Below, in pieces: positions 1 through 8,467 of a stretch of 59,155 nucleotides of DNA. The stretch's first letter is position 1. The number at the start of each line of letters is the position of its first letter. The translations under genes and the position numbers were made by a program. This DNA comes from Vulcanimicrobiota bacterium (GTDB lineage: Bacteria > Vulcanimicrobiota > Vulcanimicrobiia > Vulcanimicrobiales > Vulcanimicrobiaceae), in assembly GCA_003161435.1 (NCBI GenBank), contig PMOS01000004.1, positions 69,611 to 128,765 of the forward strand. The letters are read 5' to 3'. The notes beneath the pieces are model-generated. The model searched no databases. It saw only the letters and a program-made list of their open reading frames with translations, and had not been told where the DNA came from.

Positions 1-1578
1 GTTCATCACGTCGTCGATGCGGCCCATGAACCAGTAGTCACCGTCCTCGTCGCGCTTGCAGCCGTCGCCGGCGAGGTACTTGTGCGGGAACTTCGACCAG
101 TACGTGTCGACATAGCGCTGGTCGTCGCCATAGATGCCGCGCAGCATCGAAGGCCATGGGCGCGTCAGCACGATGTATCCGCCGCCGCCGAGCGGCACGG
201 ATTCGCCTTTGTCGTTGACGAGATCGGCGGCGACGCCCGGGAACGGCTTGATCGCCGAGCCCGGTTTGAGCGTCGAGATCCCCGGCAGCGGCGTGATCAT
301 GATGGCGCCGGTTTCGGTCTGCCACCAGGTGTCCACGACCGGGCAGCGACCGCCGCCGATGTGCTCGTAATACCACATCCACGCTTCGGGATTGATCGGT
401 TCGCCGACGCTTCCCAGCACGCGCAGCGACGACATGTCATGCTTCTCGGGATACTGCGTGCCCCACTTCATGAACGTCCGAATCGCCGTCGGCGCGGTGT
501 ATAGGATCGTGACCTTATAGCGCTCGACGATCTCCCACAGACGGTCCTTGTCGGGGAAGTCGGGCGTGCCTTCGTAGATCACGCTGGTCGCGCCGTTGCA
601 CAACGGTCCGTAGACGATGTACGAATGGCCGGTGACCCAACCGATGTCGGCGGCACACCAGTACACGTCGGTTTCTTCCTTGAGGTCGAACACCAGCTTG
701 TGCGTCGCGGTGACGCCGGTCAGGTAACCGCCGGTGGTGTGCTTGATCCCCTTGGGTTTCGCGGTCGTCCCCGACGTGTACAGGAGGTAGAGCAAATCTT
801 CGGCGTTCATCCGCTCGGGCTCGCAGCTCGACGGCTGATCGCGTACGACGTCGTCCCACCAGACGTCGCGCCCTGCGCCCATCTGGACCGGATCGCCGAC
901 GCGCTTCGCGACGATCACGTGTTGCAGCGACGGCATCCCCTTGGCTATCGCATCGTCGACGTTGGCCTTGAGCGGTACCTTGTTGCCGCGCCGCCATCCC
1001 TGATCGGCAGTGATGATCGCGACGCACTCCGAGTCGTTGACGCGGTCGACGATCGAGTCCGGCGAGAAGCCGCCGAAGATCACCGAGTGCGCCGCGCCGA
1101 TGCGCGCGCACGCCAGCATCGCGATCGGCAGCTCGACGATCATCGGCATGTAGATCGCGACGCGATCGCCCTTCTTGATCCCGAGCTTGCGCAGTCCGTT
1201 GGCGAAGCGGCACACCTCGTCGAGCAGCTGTCCGTAGGTGACCGTCCAACGGTCCCCCGGCTCGCCTTCATAGTAGAACGCGATCTTCGCGGCTTTGCCG
1301 GCGCGCACGTGACGGTCGAGCGCGTTGACCGACGCGTTGAGCTCGCCGTCGGCGAACCATTTCGCGAACGGCTCGTTCCACTCGAGGATCTTCGTCGGCG
1401 GCGTCATCCATTCGAGCTTGTCGGCCCACGACTTCCACCACGCTTGGTAGTCGTGCTCCGCTTGCTCGTAGATTCCGGGCTGCGCGTTGGCCTGAGCGGC
1501 GAACGCGGGCGGCGGCGGGAAGCGCCGTACCTCGCTGAAGAGCGCCTCGATGGCTTCGTGTTGCGTCGGCGTCGTCAT
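1..1578 (-). CDS. acs: acetyl-CoA synthetase (partial, C-terminus beyond window)
   Basis: AMP-forming acetate:CoA ligase, which activates acetate to acetyl-CoA through acetyl-adenylate in the cytoplasm. The frame is open from an ATG at 1578 to base 1, giving 526 codons. The family is about 650 residues, so roughly 120 C-terminal residues lie outside the window. The translation shows the family N-terminus (EWNEPFAKWF), the adenylation P-loop YTSGTTAKPKG, the acetate-pocket stretch DTWWQTETG, and the hinge start GRIDDVMN exactly at the window edge. The lysine acetylated in this family would lie in the missing part. It is divergent from the membrane-protein gene at 1624. Assignment is firm; only the end is missing. 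Confidence 0.95.
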   Translation of the reverse strand, partial: MTTPTQHEAIEALFSEVRRFPPPPAFAAQANAQPGIYEQAEHDYQAWWKSWADKLEWMTPPTKILEWNEPFAKWFADGELNASVNALDRHVRAGKAAKIAFYYEGEPGDRWTVTYGQLLDEVCRFANGLRKLGIKKGDRVAIYMPMIVELPIAMLACARIGAAHSVIFGGFSPDSIVDRVNDSECVAIITADQGWRRGNKVPLKANVDDAIAKGMPSLQHVIVAKRVGDPVQMGAGRDVWWDDVVRDQPSSCEPERMNAEDLLYLLYTSGTTAKPKGIKHTTGGYLTGVTATHKLVFDLKEETDVYWCAADIGWVTGHSYIVYGPLCNGATSVIYEGTPDFPDKDRLWEIVERYKVTILYTAPTAIRTFMKWGTQYPEKHDMSSLRVLGSVGEPINPEAWMWYYEHIGGGRCPVVDTWWQTETGAIMITPLPGISTLKPGSAIKPFPGVAADLVNDKGESVPLGGGGYIVLTRPWPSMLRGIYGDDQRYVDTYWSKFPHKYLAGDGCKRDEDGDYWFMGRIDDVMN

Positions 1579-1623
1579 GGCGCCGGGATTCTCTCGCGCG
1601 GGGCGACGCCCCCCCGGCGACGA

Positions 1624-2109
1624 ATGTCGCGGCTGCGATATATGGTCCGCTGGATCGACGGCTTCTACGGCGGGCTCATCGCGGGTGTGACGAGCGCGCT
1701 GTTCTTCTTGATCGTGACCGTGGCGTGGCTGCACGACACCACGCCGGGCGGTTTCTTCGCGCAGATCGCGCAGGCGTTGCCGCCGTTCCACACGGCACCG
1801 CCGCTCGCGCCGTTGGTTGTCCTGGGGGTAGCGCTGTACTTTCTGGTCGCGACGGGGTTCGGGATCGTCTACGCCGCGCTGGCCCGGCGGTTGTCCTCGA
1901 TGTGGCGTGCGCCGACCTCGGTGATGTGGGGCCTGTGCTACGGGTTGCTCGTCTGGTGGATCCTCAACGATGTCGTCGTGCCGGCGACCGGGGCGGTCGT
2001 CGACCGCCCGCTCTGGGAGGGTCTCGTAGGGACAGTCGTCTTTTACGGGGTTGTCCTGTCGGAGCTGATGACGGTTGCTCACCGCCGCGGGGCAGGCGCC
2101 TCGCCTTGA
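1624..2109 (+). CDS. small multi-pass membrane protein of unknown function
   Basis: 161 residues with four hydrophobic segments (about 13-35, 58-80, 95-112 and 130-150 from the start). A loop rich in Pro/His lies between the first two. I recognise no family motif. The frame is open well upstream, antisense to acs, but coding-like hydrophobicity begins only here. A second in-frame ATG at 1642 is an equally possible start. It sits between divergent acs and the hrcA promoter. The hrcA -35 element overlaps its stop region. Confidence 0.6.
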   Translation: MSRLRYMVRWIDGFYGGLIAGVTSALFFLIVTVAWLHDTTPGGFFAQIAQALPPFHTAPPLAPLVVLGVALYFLVATGFGIVYAALARRLSSMWRAPTSVMWGLCYGLLVWWILNDVVVPATGAVVDRPLWEGLVGTVVFYGVVLSELMTVAHRRGAGASP

Positions 2110-2135
2110 CCCTCTCCATGCGGGGGTGGTACGCT
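2106..2135 (+). promoter_or_regulatory. probable hrcA-dnaJ promoter
   Basis: TTGACC (2106-2111) and TACGCT (2130-2135) are separated by 18 bases, a reasonable sigma-70-type pair. Transcription would start about 2142, just upstream of the CIRCE operator. That is the usual geometry for HrcA autorepression. Confidence 0.55.
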
Positions 2136-2145
2136 AGCGTGAAGC

Positions 2146-2172
2146 TTGGCACTCCCTTGTGTCGACTGCTAG
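2146..2172 (+). promoter_or_regulatory. CIRCE operator (HrcA binding site)
   Basis: TTGGCACTC-N9-GACTGCTAG against the CIRCE consensus TTAGCACTC-N9-GAGTGCTAA: 8/9 match in the left arm and 7/9 in the right arm, with the canonical 9-base spacer. It lies between the promoter and hrcA, so HrcA probably represses its own operon. The upstream GTG at 2159 falls inside this operator and is therefore an unlikely start. Confidence 0.85.
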
Positions 2173-2185
2173 CAATGCTGCACCG

Positions 2186-3247
2186 GTGAACGAGAAGCTC
2201 GAACTCGACAAACGAAAGGCCTTTATCCTCGCCACGGTCGTGTACGAGTATATTGCCACGGCCGAACCGGTCGGCTCGCTGACGCTCACCCAGAAGTACA
2301 ACCTGGGCGTCTCGTCGGCCACGATCCGCAACGAGATGGCCGAGCTGGAAGCGAGCGGCTACCTGGTGCAGCCGCATACGTCGGCCGGCCGGATTCCGTC
2401 CGACGCCGGCTACCGCACGTACGTCGACCGCCTCATGCAGCCCGAGTCGCTCACCAAAGACGACTCACGCCGCATCCGAGACGAATTTCGCGAAGCCTCC
2501 CGCGAGCTCGCCGACGTCATCGAGCAGACGACGCGTCTCTTGTCGGGGCTGTCGGGCAACCTCGCGATCGCGATCGCGCCTTCGCGCGACATGCATGCGT
2601 TCAAGCACGTTCAACTGATCTGGCTGTCGGCTCGCACGGGTTTGATCGTGGTGGTGACCTCGGGCGGCGTCGCAGCGCAGCGCGTCATCGAGTGGACGGC
2701 CGACGTCGTCGCCGATGATCTGACGCGCCTCTCCAACGCGCTCAACTCGCGGTTCGGTGGCCGCGTGATGGAAGAGATCGGGCCCGGCGACGTCGACGCG
2801 GTGTGCGCGGAACTCGGCGCGAGCACGGAGATCCGCGACGCGGTGCGGCTGGCCTTCGCCGCCGCGCGCCAACCCGACGAGCCCGAGATCGCGGCGTCGG
2901 GAGCGCAGAACCTGCTCGATCAGCCCGAGTTCCACGACTTGCGCAAGCTGCGCGCGATCCTGCGCATCGTCGAGGAGCAGCGCACGTTGTACGACTTGAT
3001 CGCCGATGAGCTCAACGTCGAAGCTGCGGCGGAGGCCGCACCGCACGTGCGTATCGGGCACGAGCTGCGCGCCGACGAGCTCAGCGAGTGCAGCGTCGTC
3101 ACGGTGCCGTATCGTTTCGGCGATCGGGGCCTCGGCGTGCTGGCGATCCTCGGTCCGCGGCGCATGCCGTACGGCCGGCTCATCGCGCTGGCTTCCGGGA
3201 CGGCCCGGTCGTTGGGCGAACACCTCAACGACGTCGAGATCAGGTAA
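2186..3247 (+). CDS. hrcA: heat-inducible transcription repressor HrcA
   Basis: Represses heat-shock chaperone genes by binding CIRCE. The N-terminal winged helix is recognisable ([20 protein letters not shown], then [10 protein letters not shown] and the wing [18 protein letters not shown]). It is followed by the effector domain and the family C-terminus ending near [10 protein letters not shown]. With the GTG at 2186 the protein is 353 residues and begins a few residues before the conserved helix, as in other HrcA proteins. The alternative GTG at 2159 adds nine residues but lies inside the CIRCE element. The stop TAA overlaps the ATG of dnaJ by one base, so the two are co-translated. grpE and dnaK, often in this operon, are absent here. 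Confidence 0.93.
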   Translation: MNEKLELDKRKAFILATVVYEYIATAEPVGSLTLTQKYNLGVSSATIRNEMAELEASGYLVQPHTSAGRIPSDAGYRTYVDRLMQPESLTKDDSRRIRDEFREASRELADVIEQTTRLLSGLSGNLAIAIAPSRDMHAFKHVQLIWLSARTGLIVVVTSGGVAAQRVIEWTADVVADDLTRLSNALNSRFGGRVMEEIGPGDVDAVCAELGASTEIRDAVRLAFAAARQPDEPEIAASGAQNLLDQPEFHDLRKLRAILRIVEEQRTLYDLIADELNVEAAAEAAPHVRIGHELRADELSECSVVTVPYRFGDRGLGVLAILGPRRMPYGRLIALASGTARSLGEHLNDVEIR

Positions 3248-4368
3248 TGCCCGCGGACTACTACGAAGTTCTCGGTGTCGCACGCGACGCTGATGAGAGC
3301 ACGATCAAGCGCGCCTATCGCCAGCTAGCGCGCAAATACCATCCCGACGTCGCAACTGACAAGAACGCCGCTGAGAGCCACTTCAAGGAGATCAACGAGG
3401 CGTACGAGGTGCTCTCGGATGCGCAGAAGCGGGCCAACTATGACCGCTTCGGCCACGCGGGGGTCAACGGCGCGGGCGACGGCGGCTTCGGCCCGTTCGG
3501 CGGTGAGGGTTTCGGCGACATCTTCGACATGTTCTTCGGTGCGGCGCGCGGTGGTGGCGCGCAGCAGCGCCGCAACGGCCCGGCGCGCGGCAGCGATCTG
3601 CGGTACGACGTCGAGATCTCGCTCGAAGAGGCGTACGCCGGAACCACGCGCGAGATCACGTTCCGCCACATGGCCGGCTGCCCAACGTGCCGCGGCAGCG
3701 GCGCCGAACCGGGAACGCTGGTCGTGCCGTGCGACCGCTGCGGCGCCACCGGGATTCAACGCCAGGTGCGACAGACGCCGCTGGGCCAGTTCGTCACCCA
3801 GACGACGTGCAGCAAGTGCGCGGGCGAAGGTCAGATCGTGCAGACGCCGTGTTCGACGTGCCGCGGCCGCGGGCGGAACGAGCAGGAGAAGACGCTGCAA
3901 GTCCGCATCCCGCCCGGCGTCGACGACGGCTCGCGCATTCGCATCACCGGCAGCGGCGAAGCCGGCGTGCGCGGCGGGCCCGATGGCGACCTCTACGTCT
4001 ACCTGAGCATCGCGCAGCACAACGCGTTTCGGCGCGACGGCATGGACCTGATGGTCGACGTTCCGATCTCGTTTCCGCAAGCCGCGCTCGGCGGCGAGAT
4101 TCGCGTACCGTCGCTCGACGGATACATCCCGCTCACCCTGAATCCCGGGACGCAGAGCGGTTCACAGTACCGTCTGCGCGGGCGCGGCATGCCCAGCGTG
4201 CGCGGCTCCGGCAAAGGCGACGAGATCGTCACGGTCCACGTCGTCGTCCCCTCCAAGCTCGCCAAGCGCGAGCGCGAGCTGCTCGAAGAGTACGCGAAAG
4301 CCGGCGGCGATCAAATCGAAGAAAAGTCGTTCTTCGACCGAGTAAAAGACGCGTTCCGCGCTGACTAG
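3247..4368 (+). CDS. dnaJ: chaperone DnaJ
   Basis: Hsp40 co-chaperone that stimulates DnaK ATPase and delivers substrates. All type I domains are present in 373 residues. The J domain occupies residues 1-70 with the HPD motif at 32-34. A Gly/Phe-rich linker (about 75-105) follows. Four zinc repeats start at about 145 ([32 protein letters not shown]). The two substrate-binding beta domains come last. The ATG overlaps the hrcA stop by one base, so expression is expected to follow hrcA and CIRCE. Its dnaK/grpE partners must be encoded elsewhere. Confidence 0.96.
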   Translation: MPADYYEVLGVARDADESTIKRAYRQLARKYHPDVATDKNAAESHFKEINEAYEVLSDAQKRANYDRFGHAGVNGAGDGGFGPFGGEGFGDIFDMFFGAARGGGAQQRRNGPARGSDLRYDVEISLEEAYAGTTREITFRHMAGCPTCRGSGAEPGTLVVPCDRCGATGIQRQVRQTPLGQFVTQTTCSKCAGEGQIVQTPCSTCRGRGRNEQEKTLQVRIPPGVDDGSRIRITGSGEAGVRGGPDGDLYVYLSIAQHNAFRRDGMDLMVDVPISFPQAALGGEIRVPSLDGYIPLTLNPGTQSGSQYRLRGRGMPSVRGSGKGDEIVTVHVVVPSKLAKRERELLEEYAKAGGDQIEEKSFFDRVKDAFRAD

Positions 4369-4372
4369 TCTG

Positions 4373-4645
4373 CTACGCCTGGGGCCGAGAGCGCGCCTGA
4401 ATCGAGGACGAGGCGATTCTTCTCCAAATCTGCTCTCCTGCCGCTTGCTCCTCCGGCGAGATCGGGAATTCGCGGTCCATTTCGTCAAAAAATTCCAGCA
4501 AGCGAATGCGTTGGACGCGCATTCGCAGTGCCTCGTCGACGATATCGGCCAGACTCACGTCTTCGTGGACGAGCCGTGCTCGTTCGTCCAACGTGGCGTC
4601 GTCTAAAGGTGCCGAGACTCGTTTCACTCGTGTCGTCACGTCCAA
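4373..4645 (-). CDS. small RHH-like protein, possible orphan antitoxin
   Basis: 90 residues. The N-terminal half (a basic strand VKRVSAPLDD, then two predicted helices around DERARLVHEDVSLADIVDEA) resembles a ribbon-helix-helix DNA-binding fold. The C-terminus (EFPISPEEQAAGEQIWRR) is helical and acidic, as in many antitoxin tails. No toxin-like gene follows; its downstream neighbour is the end of dnaJ, convergent and only 4 bases away. A freestanding regulator is equally possible. Family assignment is by pattern only. Confidence 0.5.
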   Translation of the reverse strand: MDVTTRVKRVSAPLDDATLDERARLVHEDVSLADIVDEALRMRVQRIRLLEFFDEMDREFPISPEEQAAGEQIWRRIASSSIQARSRPQA

Positions 4646-4840
4646 CCTAGCCGCGATCCCCTTTTCGATGCTCCGTACATCTCAGGAGTCGATGCGTCCC
4701 TACGCCGGCCGGCCGGGACTGGCCGGCCAAGCCTCACGGAGACTCCAATGGGGACGCTGTCGACCGCCGGCTGCGGGGCCGTGTGTCCCGGTATAACAGC
4801 ATTCTTTAGGGCATCGCGCGAATGGCGATACCACGCACCG

Positions 4841-5068
4841 CTATTCCTTGACGGCGGTGGCCAGCAGGCTCGTTCGCTGGTTCCACTGGAACTGGCTTTG
4901 AACCAGTTGAAGGGCGACCAGCGCGTTGGCGCCGAGCGCCGCGGCCTGTTCTTCAAGTTCGTGAAGGCACTCGTCGTAGGAATGCTCGTTCACGCCTTCG
5001 ACGCTCGCATAGACGGCGCCGAGGTCGACTGCTCCGTCTCGAATTTGCGGTAATGTGCTGACGCGCAT
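4841..5068 (-). CDS. short YbjQ/UPF0145-like protein
   Basis: 75 residues resembling the C-terminal half of the YbjQ (DUF74, putative heavy-metal-binding) family. A helix with Tyr-x-Glu-Cys-Leu-His-Glu-Leu-Glu-Glu-Gln-Ala is followed by the typical LGANALVALQ strand and a final LLATAVKE strand. Full-length members are about 105 residues, so this is a short form that lacks the first strand-loop region. It begins one base after the stop of the DUF4239 gene on the same strand, which suggests co-transcription. Metal binding is not demonstrated for the family. Confidence 0.55.
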   Translation of the reverse strand: MRVSTLPQIRDGAVDLGAVYASVEGVNEHSYDECLHELEEQAAALGANALVALQLVQSQFQWNQRTSLLATAVKE

Positions 5069-5851
5069 TTAGTTACCCCGGTCGACGGAATCGAAGACGC
5101 TGAGCGAATGATCGAACGACTCCGACGACAATGCGAGCGGACCGGAGAAAGGCGCATTGAGCAGCAACGTGATGAGGAGAAAGGTTCCGATCAAGGCAGC
5201 CATCAAGCCGGATCCCAGAACGTGCGGCCACCTCACGTCCATATAGAGCAAGAAGCTCATGCCGACGACGAGCGCCCCGCCCAACAGAAGCCCGAACCAG
5301 AGGACGCCAGGGAGCCTTTCGGAGGCCTGCAGGGTGCGCCGATTGCGGTCGGAGGCAACCGTCCGCAACGTCTGCAAGAACTCGACGCTGATCGAGGACG
5401 ACGCATCCTCGCGCGGCATCGCGCCGAAGGCGCGATAGATGTCGCCTATCGCCTTACGCGCTTGCGGACTCGCGCCGCCGGTCGCCGCCTGGATCTGCCA
5501 TTCACCGCCTGCAACCGCCTCGTCGTATTCGCGCAGCAACCCGCGCATCTCGCGCCGCTCCGATGAGGGCATGCCGTTGGTCTGCCGGTAGAGCGTCGCC
5601 AGCGTCGATGCTTCTTCAGCCGCATTGCTCTTGGCACCCTCGTAGCTCTCCCAGACCGCGATAACGAGGAAGCCGAGCAGCACGGCGTAGAGCGTTCCCG
5701 CCGTCAAAAAGAGCGGGACCAACACGTCGTTATGGCCTTCGCGGACGTGCCCGTGCATGAACCTTCGAACCAACGCGACGCCTACCAGCGCATACAGAGC
5801 ACTCAACCCGATCGCGCCGATGCCAAGAGTAACTAAGCCCGGATTCCCCAT
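5069..5851 (-). CDS. DUF4239 (bestrophin-like) membrane protein
   Basis: 260 residues with two N-terminal hydrophobic helices (about 8-25 and 45-65), a soluble helical domain, and two C-terminal helices (about 190-212 and 222-240). This is the layout of DUF4239 proteins distantly related to bestrophin channels. The WESYEGAKSNAAEEASTL stretch after helix 2 is typical. The ATG at 5851 is preceded by GGGAGG six bases upstream, which decides this start over a longer open frame reaching 6013. The function is unknown. Confidence 0.75.
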   Translation of the reverse strand: MGNPGLVTLGIGAIGLSALYALVGVALVRRFMHGHVREGHNDVLVPLFLTAGTLYAVLLGFLVIAVWESYEGAKSNAAEEASTLATLYRQTNGMPSSERREMRGLLREYDEAVAGGEWQIQAATGGASPQARKAIGDIYRAFGAMPREDASSSISVEFLQTLRTVASDRNRRTLQASERLPGVLWFGLLLGGALVVGMSFLLYMDVRWPHVLGSGLMAALIGTFLLITLLLNAPFSGPLALSSESFDHSLSVFDSVDRGN

Positions 5852-6128
5852 ACCAGCCTCCCATTCGAGTCGAAGCCGGATGATTCCAGCAGTTTTCGCG
5901 CATCCGCCTGCTGGGCACCAAAAAGCTGCTGCATGGTCATAAGGGACGCAACTCCTCGAGTTGGTGACAATGAAGCCGACACGCGGAAACAACTCTCCGA
6001 GATGCCACTCCACTTTGGCGAAAACCCGTCGCGGACGGGACCAACTCGCCGCCTTGTAGTGAGCCTAGAAGTGTTGCGCGATGAGCTCGATGGCGATCCT
6101 ACCATGGTGGGATCTGCGGGGCCATACC

Positions 6129-6461
6129 TTAGTGCCGGGCTTCGGCGGGCACAGTACTATTGGCGCGCGCGAGCTCGGCGTCTAGGGTGCCGGTGAGCAT
6201 CCCCCAGCACATGCGGTAGTCGCCCGCGAGCGAGCGGAACGGAGCGCTGAACGTCTCCGGTTTGTTGCGCTCGATGACGGCGTGCGCGTACCAGGCCGGA
6301 CCGTAGCCGCAGACGAGCGCGAACGCGAAGAGCTTGGGATCGCGGCGTGCGATCGCCATGCTGCCGACGAGCGTGGCGAGCGTCGTTCCGCCGGCGTGCA
6401 GAAGGCGCGTGCGCGGGTCGGCGTGGGCGCGCAGGTAGCGCAGCCAGAAGGCGTCGTCCAT
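6129..6461 (-). CDS. Mpo1-like (DUF962) membrane protein
   Basis: 110 residues. The pattern WLRYLRAHADPRTRLLHAGG, two hydrophobic helices, then GYGPAWYAHAVIERNKP and FSAPFRSLAGDYRMC matches DUF962/Mpo1-like proteins. Yeast Mpo1 is an Fe(II) dioxygenase for 2-hydroxy fatty acids. The conserved His residues of the family (LLHAG, YAHAVIERNKP) are present. Bacterial members are uncharacterised, so the reaction is inference. It is divergent from rsmE with 41 bases between the starts. Confidence 0.75.
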   Translation of the reverse strand: MDDAFWLRYLRAHADPRTRLLHAGGTTLATLVGSMAIARRDPKLFAFALVCGYGPAWYAHAVIERNKPETFSAPFRSLAGDYRMCWGMLTGTLDAELARANSTVPAEARH

Positions 6462-6502
6462 CTGCGGGCCTTCCGCGAGAGCGGGGCGAACGGCCTGCCC
6501 CG

Positions 6503-7237
6503 ATGCGCGACCGGTTCTTCGTCGAGGGCGTCCACGCGATCGGCGACCGGGTCGCGTTGGCGCCCGACGACGCGCGCAAGGTGGCGACCGTTCTGCGCAA
6601 GCGCAGCGGCGACCGCGTCCAGGTGATCGACTCGGGCGGCACCGCGTACGCTGCAACCCTCGAGGTCGGCGATCGTGAAGCACATGCGATGCTCGACGAG
6701 CGGCTCGATCGAGGCGATGTCGAGACGGCGCTGCGCGTTACGATCGCGCAAGCCGTGCCCAAAGGGCAGAAGATGGACCTCGTCGTCGAGAAGGCGACGG
6801 AGCTCGGCGCGTTCGCGATCGTGCCGGTTCGCAGTGCGCGCGTCATCGGGCACGACACGAGCCCAGCGAAGGTCGAGCGTTGGCGCCGCATCGCGAGGTC
6901 CGCCTCACAGCAGTCGGGCCGCGTGCGCGTCCCCGAGGTCGCGGATGTCGTCGACTGGGATGCACTGCTGGTCACGTTCGCGCGGTACGACCGCGTCTAT
7001 GTTCCCTGGGAGCTGGCTGCGCCGTCGCCGCTCCGTGACGTCTTCGAGCGCGAGCTCGGCGATGCGCGCAACGTGCTCGTCGTCATCGGGCCGGAAGGCG
7101 GGTTCTCTGCCGGCGAAGTGGAGCGCGCGCAGCGCGCCGGCGCGGTCGCGATCTCGCTTGGACGGCGCATTCTCCGTACCGAAACCGCGGCGCTCGTCGT
7201 ACTCAGCGCGATGCTGTACGCGCGCGGCGAACTCTAA
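6503..7237 (+). CDS. rsmE: 16S rRNA m3U1498 methyltransferase RsmE
   Basis: SPOUT-class methyltransferase that modifies U1498 of 16S rRNA using SAM. At 244 residues it is of standard length. The N-terminal PUA-like domain (about 1-65) carries RKVATVLRKRSGD. The knot domain shows QAVPKGQKMDLVVEKATELG, ARSASQQSGR, IGPEGGFSAGEVERA and the terminal LGRRILRTETA motif. The ATG at 6503 gives the expected N-terminus MRDRFFVEG. It is transcribed away from the Mpo1-like gene and converges on the small gene at 7241. Confidence 0.93.
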   Translation: MRDRFFVEGVHAIGDRVALAPDDARKVATVLRKRSGDRVQVIDSGGTAYAATLEVGDREAHAMLDERLDRGDVETALRVTIAQAVPKGQKMDLVVEKATELGAFAIVPVRSARVIGHDTSPAKVERWRRIARSASQQSGRVRVPEVADVVDWDALLVTFARYDRVYVPWELAAPSPLRDVFERELGDARNVLVVIGPEGGFSAGEVERAQRAGAVAISLGRRILRTETAALVVLSAMLYARGEL

Positions 7238-7240
7238 GAG

Positions 7241-7447
7241 TCACTCGTCGCGCGGCACGGCGCTCGGACCTTCATCGCGGACGTCGACGACCAATCGGTC
7301 GACATGGAGCTCGCGTATTCGCAGCTCTGCGATCACGACGCGGCGGATCGCCAGCCTGCCGATCGCCAACGCGCCGATCGCCAACGCGCCGACCGCCGCG
7401 GCGCCGGTGGCGCTCGCGCCGAGCGCGAGAGCTTTTTTCATGCTCAT
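7241..7447 (-). CDS. small repeat protein with alternating small/hydrophobic residues
   Basis: 68 residues. After MSMKKALALG comes a quasi-repeat of five to six residues (AVGALAIGALAIGRLAIRRV then VIAELRIRELHVDRLVV). This could be a short membrane helix turning into a small right-handed beta-helix or coil. The gene ends 3 bases after rsmE, on the opposite strand, and is divergent from the MDR gene. I recognise no named family. The regular hydrophobic phase argues that it is real; an ATG at 7441 is an alternative start. Confidence 0.55.
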   Translation of the reverse strand: MSMKKALALGASATGAAAVGALAIGALAIGRLAIRRVVIAELRIRELHVDRLVVDVRDEGPSAVPRDE

Positions 7448-7496
7448 GCTCGTCAGGAGAGCATCCGTCTGGGTGCGGTTGCGGTTCCTGGACGAT

Positions 7497-8423
7497 GTGA
7501 ACGCCGTCGTCGTCGATCGTGCCGCAGCGAGCGGCCTCATGCTGAGCGCCGTCCCCGCGCCGGTACCGCTCCCATCTGAAGCCCTGATTCGGGTCGCCGC
7601 GATCAGCTTGAACCTGGGCGAGGTTCGGCGATCCAAGAGCAATCCCGATGGTTGGCGTCCAGGTTGGGACTTCGCCGGAACCGTCGAGCGGGCAGCGCAG
7701 GACGGAAGCGGACCGTCCGCCGGGACGCGTGTCGTCGGCGTACTCGGCGAGGGCGCTTGGGCCGAGCAGATCGCCGCGCCGACCGAGCACATCGCCGCGT
7801 TGCCCGACGGCGTCTCGTTCGAGCGCGCCGCGACCCTTCCGGTTGCCGGTCTTACCGCGCTGTACGCGCTGGGCAAGCGCGGCTCGCTGCTCGGACGACG
7901 CGTGCTCGTCACCGGCGCTTCGGGCGGCGTGGGAATCTTTGCGCTGCAGCTCGCGCGGCTCGCAGGTGCGCAAGCCACCGCGCTCGTCCATCGGCCGGAG
8001 AAGCGCGCGGCGGTCGAAGCGTACGCGGACAACGTCTTCGTCGGCGATCCGTCGGCAGCACGCGATGCGGGGCCGTACGACGTGATCCTGGAATCGGTCG
8101 GCGGCTCAGTTTTCGCCGGCGCGCTGCAGCTCCTCGACGAAGAAGGTCTGTTGGTGACGTTCGGAACATCGGCCGAGCGCACCAGCACGATCGAGGTCGC
8201 ACCCTTCTATGTTCGCGGCGGCCTCTCGATCTACGGCTTCTATCTTTTCCACGAGCTCCAGCACCAGCCGGCCGGCAAGGGGCTGTCGCGCCTCGCGGCG
8301 CTGCTCGATGCGGGCAAGCTCGACGTCCACATCGACGATGTGCTGCCGTTCGCGAAGATCGGCGAGGCGGTGGACCGTTTGTGGAACCGGGGCGTCACGG
8401 GAAAGATCGTCGTCACGCTCTGA
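7497..8423 (+). CDS. MDR-superfamily quinone oxidoreductase-like protein
   Basis: 308-residue medium-chain dehydrogenase/reductase without the structural zinc loop. The GroES-like N-terminus (MNAVVVDRAAASGLML, ALIRVAAISLNLGEV) is followed by GWDFAGTVE. The Rossmann fold carries TGASGGVGIFALQLARLAG and the NADPH-type region VHRPEKR. The family helix motif ATLPVAGLTALYAL is present. It probably reduces quinones or enones with NADPH; the substrate is unknown. The GTG at 7497 gives the canonical start, while the frame continues upstream only as antisense of the small gene. Confidence 0.85.
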   Translation: MNAVVVDRAAASGLMLSAVPAPVPLPSEALIRVAAISLNLGEVRRSKSNPDGWRPGWDFAGTVERAAQDGSGPSAGTRVVGVLGEGAWAEQIAAPTEHIAALPDGVSFERAATLPVAGLTALYALGKRGSLLGRRVLVTGASGGVGIFALQLARLAGAQATALVHRPEKRAAVEAYADNVFVGDPSAARDAGPYDVILESVGGSVFAGALQLLDEEGLLVTFGTSAERTSTIEVAPFYVRGGLSIYGFYLFHELQHQPAGKGLSRLAALLDAGKLDVHIDDVLPFAKIGEAVDRLWNRGVTGKIVVTL

Positions 8424-8467
8424 CCATTCCGGCAGCCCGCGCGCGCTCCGCGTGATAGCGTGACCAC

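Noticed and set aside
625..1623. Very long plus-strand open frame leading into the membrane protein at 1624
   Set aside because: It is the antisense of acs; its translation is Arg/Asp/His-rich and featureless, while the minus strand encodes a fully conserved enzyme.
2159..2185. Upstream GTG start for hrcA
   Set aside because: The codon lies inside the CIRCE operator and adds nine residues before the conserved N-terminus; GTG 2186 fits the family better.
4646..4840. Palindrome-rich stretch (GGCCGGCC near 4710) as an RNA gene
   Set aside because: Only one short palindrome, no conserved RNA signature; probably a terminator-like or intergenic patch.
5852..6105. Minus-strand frame upstream of the DUF4239 gene as a separate gene
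   Set aside because: No ribosome site, low-complexity Ser/Arg-rich translation, and it overlaps the well-supported DUF4239 start region.
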